Part shown: piece by piece, positions 59,008-64,000 of the stretch
Position numbering within the stretch: the first letter of the stretch is position 1
How the letters are laid out: every line of letters begins with the position of its first letter
Source of the DNA: Flavobacteriales bacterium
GTDB taxonomy: Bacteria > Bacteroidota > Bacteroidia > Flavobacteriales_D > Crocinitomicaceae
Direction: 5' to 3'
Length of the DNA: 64,000 nucleotides
Assembly (NCBI GenBank): GCA_947447525.1
Contig: CANFJL010000002.1
Location: 1 to 64,000, forward strand
The notes under the pieces: model-generated
Told to the model about the DNA's origin: nothing
Databases searched by the model: none
The model's input: only the letters and a program-made list of their open reading frames with translations
Program-made: the position numbers and the translations under genes

Positions 59008-59042
59008 TAAAAAGAAAAAGCCTCGCATTGCTGCAAGGCTTT
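59008..59042 (-). terminator. Terminator at the end of the GIY-YIG gene
   Basis: The hairpin AAAGCCTcGCA/TGCaAGGCTTT (59017-59042) has a TTGC loop and one mismatch, then an A-rich run that reads T-rich on the minus strand. It begins right after the GIY-YIG stop. Directly upstream on the minus strand lies a tRNA-Asn-like T-arm and acceptor remnant (59049-59072). Confidence 0.8.
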
Positions 59043-59375
59043 CTATCCGCTCCTCCTCTTGGACTCGAACCAACCCCGCATGTGCGGGACTCTAACCAAC
59101 TTAGCTAGATTATCAGTACCAATAAAATCTTCTTGACACATTCGCTCAATCAATATTCGAGATTTTTGTTTCTTTATGAATCGTTCGATCCGAATAACTT
59201 CAGATTTGTTTTCGGCTGAATAAATCGTTTTCAAATCCCAATCCTTAGCTTTTCCAGTATATTTGTCTGATGTATTCGAAAGATGTTGTTCAAATCGTAT
59301 CCAAGGATTTTGAGAATAACCAACATAATAGCGGTCAATACTTTTGGAATACAGAATGTAAATGTAATAAGTCAT
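59043..59375 (-). CDS. GIY-YIG endonuclease-domain protein
   Basis: About 110 residues from MTYYIYILYSKSIDRYYVGY (ATG 59375). A Met seven codons upstream lies inside the tRNA terminator hairpin and is unlikely. It has the YYIYIL...YYVGYS GIY-YIG core, a conserved RFEQHL Arg/His region and a Glu-containing RIERFIKKQKSRILIE. Short stand-alone GIY-YIG (Uri-type) proteins are common in Bacteroidota, with unclear function. Its last ~15 codons run into a degenerate tRNA-like sequence, and the coding end replaces the usual terminus. Confidence 0.85.
   Translation of the reverse strand: MTYYIYILYSKSIDRYYVGYSQNPWIRFEQHLSNTSDKYTGKAKDWDLKTIYSAENKSEVIRIERFIKKQKSRILIERMCQEDFIGTDNLAKLVRVPHMRGWFESKRRSG
59046..59120 (-). 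other. tRNA-Asn-derived remnant overlapping the GIY-YIG 3' end
   Basis: On the minus strand a D-arm-like AGCTAAGTTGGTTAGAGT is followed by a short hairpin CCCGCACATGCGGG. A T-arm and acceptor end then match tRNA-Asn over TTGGTTCGAGTCCAAGAGGA and the next bases GGAGCG. The 5' acceptor strand and anticodon arm are lost or replaced, so no functional tRNA is expected. Confidence 0.6.
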
Positions 59376-59381
59376 ATAAAC

Positions 59382-59409
59382 AAAAAAGTCCAACATTTCT
59401 GTTGGACTT
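59382..59409 (-). terminator. Terminator of tRNA-Asn
   Basis: A perfect 10-bp stem AAGTCCAACA/TGTTGGACTT (59386-59409) with a TTTC loop, then six T on the minus strand. It lies 4 bases past the tRNA 3' end. A near copy lies at 58876-58903. Confidence 0.85.
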
Positions 59410-59412
59410 CCG

Positions 59413-59486
59413 CTCCTCCTCTTGGACTCGAACCAAGGACCCTCTGATTAACAGTCAGATGCTCTAACCGGCTGAGCTAAGGAGGA
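59413..59486 (-). tRNA. tRNA-Asn (GUU)
   Basis: Acceptor TCCTCCT/AGGAGGA. The D-arm is GCTCAGCCGGTTAGAGC and the anticodon arm TCTGA-CTGTTAA-TCAGA with anticodon GTT. The variable loop is GGGTC and the T-arm CTTGG-TTCGAGT-CCAAG. The discriminator is G and CCA is not encoded. Its 3' half is repeated twice downstream in decayed form. Confidence 0.96.
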
Positions 59487-59597
59487 ATTTGAGGTTGCAA
59501 ATATAAACAATTTTTCAATTATGTAAATCGAAAAATCAATTTTTTTTTCACAACTTATCTTATTTAATTGAAAATAAGTAATTTATTGCTAGAAAGC

Positions 59598-60104
59598 TTA
59601 GTGCTGATGACCGTGCGCTCCGTGAACATGACCGTGATCAAGTTCCTCTTGCGTTGCTGCTCTAACCTCTAAAATTGAACCTTCAAAATGCAAATCAGTT
59701 CCAGCCAATGGATGATTGAAATCCATTTGAACATTTTCATCTGTAATGCTTAAAATCTTTCCGCTTAAGTGGTTGCCTTCATTGTCACTCATTGGAATCA
59801 TTGCTCCAACTTGAAACATGGCTGCGTCAAACACACCGTTTTCATCGTGAAAAATATTAGTTGGAATGGTCGCAACATTCTGAGCGTCCACTTCACCGTA
59901 AGCGTTTGCTGCTTGAATAGCGAATGAAAATGTTTCATCCGTTGCTTTACCATGCAAGTTTTGTTCAAACTCTGGAATCAACATACCAACTCCGTATAAG
60001 AATACTAATGGATTCGTTTCGTCTGTTACTTCTATTTGTTCACCAGTTTTGTGATTTGATAGTTTGTACTTCAAAGAAACTACCGTTTTTTCTACTATTT
60101 TCAT
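59598..60104 (-). CDS. slyD: FKBP-type peptidyl-prolyl isomerase, SlyD-like
   Basis: The 168-residue protein has the SlyD FKBP half-sites (NPLVFLYGVGMLIPEFEQNL) and the insert-in-flap chaperone domain (about residues 70-125, with FQVGAMIPMSDNEGN), then NHPLAGTDLHFEGSILEV. The C-terminus is His-rich (HGHVHGAHGHQH), as in nickel-binding SlyD. It catalyses proline isomerisation and may handle metal ions. It lies 3 bases downstream of the spermidine synthase gene. Confidence 0.92.
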   Translation of the reverse strand: MKIVEKTVVSLKYKLSNHKTGEQIEVTDETNPLVFLYGVGMLIPEFEQNLHGKATDETFSFAIQAANAYGEVDAQNVATIPTNIFHDENGVFDAAMFQVGAMIPMSDNEGNHLSGKILSITDENVQMDFNHPLAGTDLHFEGSILEVRAATQEELDHGHVHGAHGHQH

Positions 60105-60107
60105 ATG

Positions 60108-61391
60108 TTATTTTTTAAGTAATTGTTTAACAAAATTCGGAGTCGCAAAACTTCCAATGTGAATGTCTGAATTGTAATATCTCAATCCTTCTTGCGCTAC
60201 AAAAGCATCAATGCTTTCTGCTTTATCAATTGATTTTGGATGTGCTATGTTTTTTAAACCATATTGAAAACTCCACATTCCTGTAGGGTAGGTAGGTACA
60301 AAAAATAAAGATACCGGTGCATTGTCTTTTCCAAAAATATCTTGTAAGGTATGGTTCAATTCAGCAAATGCCTTTTCGTTAAATTTAGGAGATTCACCTT
60401 GTGCAACCAAGATTCCATTTTCCTTTAAGGCATTGTAACAATTGGTGTAAAAAGAAACTGAAAATAATCCTTCCGCTGGTCCAACAGGATCCGAACCATC
60501 AACGATAATCAAATCATAAGATCCAGCGCTTGCGTTTTTCAAGAATTCAATTCCATCGTCAACGATTAATTCTAATTTAGGATGATCAAAGGAAGCTGCA
60601 ATTGCAGGCAGATGTTCTTTACATGCATCGATAACAGCGCCATCAATTTCAACCATAGTTACTTTTTCTACTGAGGGATGTCTTAAAACTTCTCTGACAG
60701 TTCCTCCGTCACCACCACCAATAACGAGTATGTTTTTGGCTGCACCAATAGTAAATAAGGCTGGGTGAGAAATCATTTCATGATAATGAAATTCATCTTT
60801 TTCAGTTGTCATTACCATATCATCTAAGGCCAACAACTTTCCGTATTTATTAGATTCTAAAATTCTAACGCGTTGAAAAGGTGATTGTACATCAAAAAAT
60901 ACTTCTCCTGTAAATCTTAAGGATAAGGCTTGGTCTTCATCTTTATCGGTAAACCAAACATTTCGGGTGTAGAAATCAGGATTTCTCCATTCTGCTGCAC
61001 GAGAACGCATGGTTGAAATATCAAAGTCATTTCTTTGTAATAAATTCAATGATCCTCTTTTAAGTTCAATTGCCGAGTAGGACTTCGCACCGAAACATTC
61101 TTTCAAATGATCGAATGAAATCCAGGCATTCATTTCACCACAAGTAAATAAATCTACTGCAGCATAGCCGTATTCAGGCCAAGTATGAATCGCTAAATGA
61201 CTTTCTTGTATCACAACAACACCAGAAACGCCATAAGGAGAAAAGTGGTGAAAGGTTGAATTAATTACCGTTGCACCTGCTTTTTGAGCCGCACCCACCA
61301 TATCTCTTTCAATCGCCACAACATCATTCATAATGTGTGGGTCACAATTCATAAATTCAACTAGAATGTGATTTCCTAAAGCTGTTCCCAT
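60108..61391 (-). CDS. Fused S-adenosylmethionine decarboxylase-spermidine synthase
   Basis: The 427-residue protein joins two enzymes of one pathway. Residues 1-120 are a prokaryotic SpeD: the autocatalytic cleavage site is [11 protein letters not shown], where Ser64 would become the pyruvoyl group, with His69 and Cys84 in the expected places. Residues ~145-427 are a SpeE aminopropyltransferase with [37 protein letters not shown] and [19 protein letters not shown]. Together they make decarboxylated AdoMet and transfer its aminopropyl group to putrescine. It has a -7 element at 61423-61430. Confidence 0.92.
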   Translation of the reverse strand: MGTALGNHILVEFMNCDPHIMNDVVAIERDMVGAAQKAGATVINSTFHHFSPYGVSGVVVIQESHLAIHTWPEYGYAAVDLFTCGEMNAWISFDHLKECFGAKSYSAIELKRGSLNLLQRNDFDISTMRSRAAEWRNPDFYTRNVWFTDKDEDQALSLRFTGEVFFDVQSPFQRVRILESNKYGKLLALDDMVMTTEKDEFHYHEMISHPALFTIGAAKNILVIGGGDGGTVREVLRHPSVEKVTMVEIDGAVIDACKEHLPAIAASFDHPKLELIVDDGIEFLKNASAGSYDLIIVDGSDPVGPAEGLFSVSFYTNCYNALKENGILVAQGESPKFNEKAFAELNHTLQDIFGKDNAPVSLFFVPTYPTGMWSFQYGLKNIAHPKSIDKAESIDAFVAQEGLRYYNSDIHIGSFATPNFVKQLLKK

Positions 61392-61422
61392 TTTATAAAA
61401 TTTAATAAGCTAAAAAACGATG

Positions 61423-61430
61423 CAAAAGTA
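61423..61430 (-). promoter_or_regulatory. -7 element (TACTTTTG) of the SpeD-SpeE fusion gene
   Basis: An exact TAnnTTTG on the minus strand, 31 bases upstream of the ATG at 61391. No clear -33 box. Confidence 0.5.
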
Positions 61431-61475
61431 GGTATTTTCTCTTGCTTTTAATTAATTTTAAATCAAAATTACATT

Positions 61476-61817
61476 ATGAAAAGAATATTATTTTTCTCTT
61501 TAATGGCAATATCATTAATTCTTGTCGGTTTTCATTGTGAAAAGGACACCATTCAGTCGCCATCTTGTATACAATCTAAAATCCCATTATTCTCCTCTCA
61601 AGCATGTGATTCTGGTGCCACGGTAAAGGAATATATATTTCAAAATGAACATGTATTTGTGTTTGATTTTGGTCCATGTGGAGCAGATATGGCGCTTCCT
61701 GTATTAAATTCAACTTGCGATACGCTTGGTTATTTAGGAGGTCTAGTTGGTAATACTGTTATTAATAATGAAGATTTTAGTCATAGCGTATATCTATCAA
61801 CCATTTGGCATAATTAA
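61476..61817 (+). CDS. Small Cys-containing lipoprotein
   Basis: The 113-residue protein has a lipoprotein-like signal MKRILFFSLMAISLILVGFH followed by Cys21. The mature part contains IQSPSCIQSKIPLFSSQACD, ATVKEYIFQNEHVFVFDFG, CGADM and NSTCDTLGYLGGLVG; four further Cys could form disulfides. The pattern resembles a family of short Bacteroidota lipoproteins in which a Cys-rich signature surrounds a DTLGxLGG motif. Function unknown. The GH92 gene starts 1 base after its stop. Confidence 0.75.
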   Translation: MKRILFFSLMAISLILVGFHCEKDTIQSPSCIQSKIPLFSSQACDSGATVKEYIFQNEHVFVFDFGPCGADMALPVLNSTCDTLGYLGGLVGNTVINNEDFSHSVYLSTIWHN

Positions 61818-61818
61818 A

Positions 61819-64000
61819 ATGAAAATACTTTCTTATTTACTAATTGTTTTTCTATCTCCATTTTCTTTTGGACAAAGTCAACTTACAACATTTGTTAATC
61901 CGTTAATTGGAACTAAAAATGCTGGCCATACATTTCCAGGAGCTACAGTTCCTTTCGGCGCAGTTCAATTAAGTCCAGATACGGATACTATTCCTTTATA
62001 TCATAATGGAAAATACACAGGGGATGTTTATCGCTACTGTGCTGGTTATCAATATGTAGACTCTACTATTGTAGGATTTAGTCATACGCATTTTAGTGGT
62101 ACGGGACATTCAGATTTAGGAGATGTTCTTCTGATGCCCGCCAATGGAGTTGTGCAGATCAATCCCGGTACCAATGCACATCCAGAATTAGGTTATCGTT
62201 CTGACTACAGTCATAAAAATGAGATTGCAAGTCCAAATTATTATAGTGTTGTGCTCGACGAAACGAAAATTAAATGTGAATTAACTACAAGTGAAAGAGT
62301 AGGGATGCACCGTTATACTTATGCTGACAATAATAATCCACATGTAGTTTTAGATTTAGTGCATGGAATTTATAATTATGAAGACAAAAATGTTTGGACA
62401 TTTTTGAGGCTTGAAAATGACACCTTAATTACGGGTTACAGGCAAACAAATGGATGGGGAAGAACAAGAACTGTCTATTTCGCCATTATTTGTGATCATG
62501 CCATTAAGAACTATGCTTTAATAAATTTGGATAAGGCTTCCTATACTGGTTTTTGGAGGAATTTTGATCAGCAGCATAATTTCCCTGAACAAGCTGGAAA
62601 GAAAATTAAAGCGCATTTTGATTTCAATTTAAAAGCAGGTGAAAGCGTTCAATTTAAAGTTGGAATTTCCCCGGTAAGTATACTTGGCGCAATTGATAAT
62701 ATTGAGCTTGAGATTCCACATTGGAATTTTGATCAAGTGAAGGCTGAAGGTATTCAAAAATGGGAGGATCAACTGCATCTAATTGAGGTGAATACGATTG
62801 ATCCTCTTGATAAAATAAGTTTTTACACTTCCTTTTATCATTGTTTTTTAGGCCCAACGATTTACATGGATCACGATGGAAAGTATAAAGGTTTGGATCA
62901 AAATGTACATCAAGCGGATGGTTTTGTAAATTATACTACCTTTTCACTATGGGATACCTATCGTGCTTTACATCCACTTTTAAATATTATTCAACAAAAG
63001 AGAAGTTCTGATATGATAAATTCTATGTTGGCGCATTACGATCAAAGCGTTCATCACATGTTGCCTGTATGGTCACATTATGCTAATGAGAATTGGTGTA
63101 TGATAGGATATCATGCAGTTCCAGTAATTGCAGATGCAATGGTAAAGAATATAGCAGGATTTGATTATAATAGAGCGCTCCAAGCTTCATTAAATACAGC
63201 TAATAATGATTTTTACGAAGGCTTAGGAACTTATAAAGCCCTTGGATTTGTACCAGAAGATATTAGTGGTAGTTCTGTATCCAAAACACTAGAGTATTCT
63301 TATGATGATTATTGTGTTTTGCAAATGGCGCGTTATCTTAAAAATGATTTCATTACTGGTAAATTTGAACTTCGTGCTACGAATTATAAGAATGTCTTTG
63401 ATGCTCAACTTGGGTTTATGCATCCTAAATTAAGTTCAGGTAAGTTTTATCTTCCTTTTGATCCTTTAGATACGCATCAGGCTGGGTTTATTGAAGGTAA
63501 TGCTTGGAATTATAGTCTTTATGTTCCTCAAGATCCAAGAGGGATGATTAAGTTAATGGGTGGGGAGCAAAAATTTATGCGTCATCTTGACTCACTTTTT
63601 ACTATGAATCTTCCTGCGAAGTATTATGAAAAAACAGAAGACATCATGAAAGAGGGAATCATTGGGAATTATGTTCATGGAAACGAGCCATCACATCATG
63701 TTCCTTATCTATACAATTACACCAATCAATATTGGAAAACGCAAGAGAAAACACGCATGATTTTACCGAATCAATACAAGGCTAGTGTTGATGGTTTGAG
63801 TGGAAATGACGATTGTGGTCAAATGAGTGCTTGGTATGTTTTTAGTTCCTTAGGATTCTATCCCGTTTGTCCTGGTTCTAATGAGTATGCTGTAACAAGC
63901 CCCTTGGTTTCGAGTGCTAAGATTAATCTTGAAAATGGAAAAGTGATCGAAGTGAAAACAAAAAACCAGAGCGTTCAAAATATTTATATTCAAAAAATAA
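61819..64000 (+). CDS. GH92-family alpha-mannosidase, 3' truncated by the window end
   Basis: The 727 visible codons run from MKILSYLLIVFLSPFSFGQ (signal peptide) and stay open at base 64000, so the stop lies just beyond. Typical GH92 motifs are present: TFVNPLIGTKNAGHTFPGAT, FSHTHFSGTGHSDLGD, TTFSLWDTYRALHPLL, FIEGNAWNYSLYVPQD, VHGNEPSHHVPYLYNY and SGNDDCGQMSAWYVFSSLGF. These enzymes are calcium-dependent exo-alpha-mannosidases that cut mannose from glycoprotein or fungal-type glycans. No SusC/D pair is visible in the window, so the cognate glycan is not indicated. Confidence 0.95.
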   Translation, partial: MKILSYLLIVFLSPFSFGQSQLTTFVNPLIGTKNAGHTFPGATVPFGAVQLSPDTDTIPLYHNGKYTGDVYRYCAGYQYVDSTIVGFSHTHFSGTGHSDLGDVLLMPANGVVQINPGTNAHPELGYRSDYSHKNEIASPNYYSVVLDETKIKCELTTSERVGMHRYTYADNNNPHVVLDLVHGIYNYEDKNVWTFLRLENDTLITGYRQTNGWGRTRTVYFAIICDHAIKNYALINLDKASYTGFWRNFDQQHNFPEQAGKKIKAHFDFNLKAGESVQFKVGISPVSILGAIDNIELEIPHWNFDQVKAEGIQKWEDQLHLIEVNTIDPLDKISFYTSFYHCFLGPTIYMDHDGKYKGLDQNVHQADGFVNYTTFSLWDTYRALHPLLNIIQQKRSSDMINSMLAHYDQSVHHMLPVWSHYANENWCMIGYHAVPVIADAMVKNIAGFDYNRALQASLNTANNDFYEGLGTYKALGFVPEDISGSSVSKTLEYSYDDYCVLQMARYLKNDFITGKFELRATNYKNVFDAQLGFMHPKLSSGKFYLPFDPLDTHQAGFIEGNAWNYSLYVPQDPRGMIKLMGGEQKFMRHLDSLFTMNLPAKYYEKTEDIMKEGIIGNYVHGNEPSHHVPYLYNYTNQYWKTQEKTRMILPNQYKASVDGLSGNDDCGQMSAWYVFSSLGFYPVCPGSNEYAVTSPLVSSAKINLENGKVIEVKTKNQSVQNIYIQKI

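Noticed and set aside
58671..59108. A 145-codon open frame on + beginning MSDSLTHWALLVTELVEV
   Set aside because: It is formed by repeat DNA: the VTELVEV phrase is the translation of the dispersed CTGAGCTTGTCGAAGT repeat. The rest crosses a REP-like unit, the antisense of a GIY-YIG fragment and terminators.
59270..59467. A 65-codon open frame on + ending near tRNA-Asn
   Set aside because: It is antisense to the GIY-YIG gene and the tRNA; its similarity to the 58671 frame only reflects the duplication.

Overview
The window is AT-rich chromosomal DNA from a member of the Bacteroidota, most likely a Flavobacteriales-type organism. The evidence is consistent. Five proteins carry type IX secretion (T9SS) C-terminal sorting domains. 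Many genes have the Bacteroidota -7 promoter element TAnnTTTG close to the start. Family variants typical of the phylum also occur: an OstA-like protein, a long IspH, a DUF2795 protein, a FISUMP domain and a tmRNA tag ending in YALAA. The genus cannot be named from the sequence alone.

Layout. 1-3102: 3' part of a giant Ig/PKD-like T9SS adhesin. 3164-7782: ychF, fumarylacetoacetase and spoT/relA, all on +. 7783-11406: minus-strand operon fur-like / STAS / purA / ostA-like. 11508-13949: DPM1-like glycosyltransferase and ettA. 13950-18354: three overlapping minus-strand genes, a TMTC-like membrane glycosyltransferase with TPRs and two sulfotransferases. 18400-19617: a small Spy-like secreted protein and a FISUMP protein. 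19676-23166: four overlapping + genes (AAC(3)-like acyltransferase, deacetylase fold, FemAB/GNAT-like, SDR) that look like a surface-glycan modification set. 23173-27473: two divergent subtilases. 27476-32910: NTF2-like, prmC, ligA, orphan, dapA and a VanX-like lipoprotein in one tightly packed + operon. 32913-40789: lipoprotein, FkbM methyltransferase, S9 peptidase, GNAT, lysozyme-like membrane protein and secreted proteins of unknown function. 40907-46063: rluF and three T9SS cargo genes.

44823-48757 is a rearranged accessory zone. A direct repeat of about 330 bp carries an orphan T9SS sorting domain. It is followed by a Fic protein, then a MntA/HepT toxin-antitoxin pair bracketed by duplicated copies of the tmRNA (ssrA) 3' end and terminator. 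The intact ssrA lies at 48358-48757. 48873-55356 is housekeeping: DUF2795, PduO-type adenosyltransferase, ispH, MuiA-like, glmM, ribH and a TPR protein. 55472-59486 is a second accessory stretch. It holds small membrane proteins, an HsdR_N nuclease-domain gene broken in an A9 tract, REP-like palindromes, and a GIY-YIG gene with a partial duplicate, both tied to duplicated 3' ends of tRNA-Asn. 59598-64000: SlyD-like FKBP, a fused SpeD-SpeE polyamine enzyme, a small lipoprotein and a 3'-truncated GH92 alpha-mannosidase.

The most interesting structural theme is that both RNA genes (ssrA and tRNA-Asn) are followed by decayed copies of their own 3' ends plus terminators, interleaved with small defence-like or mobile genes. 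This resembles repeated small-island integration at RNA-gene attachment sites, with no integrase left in the window.
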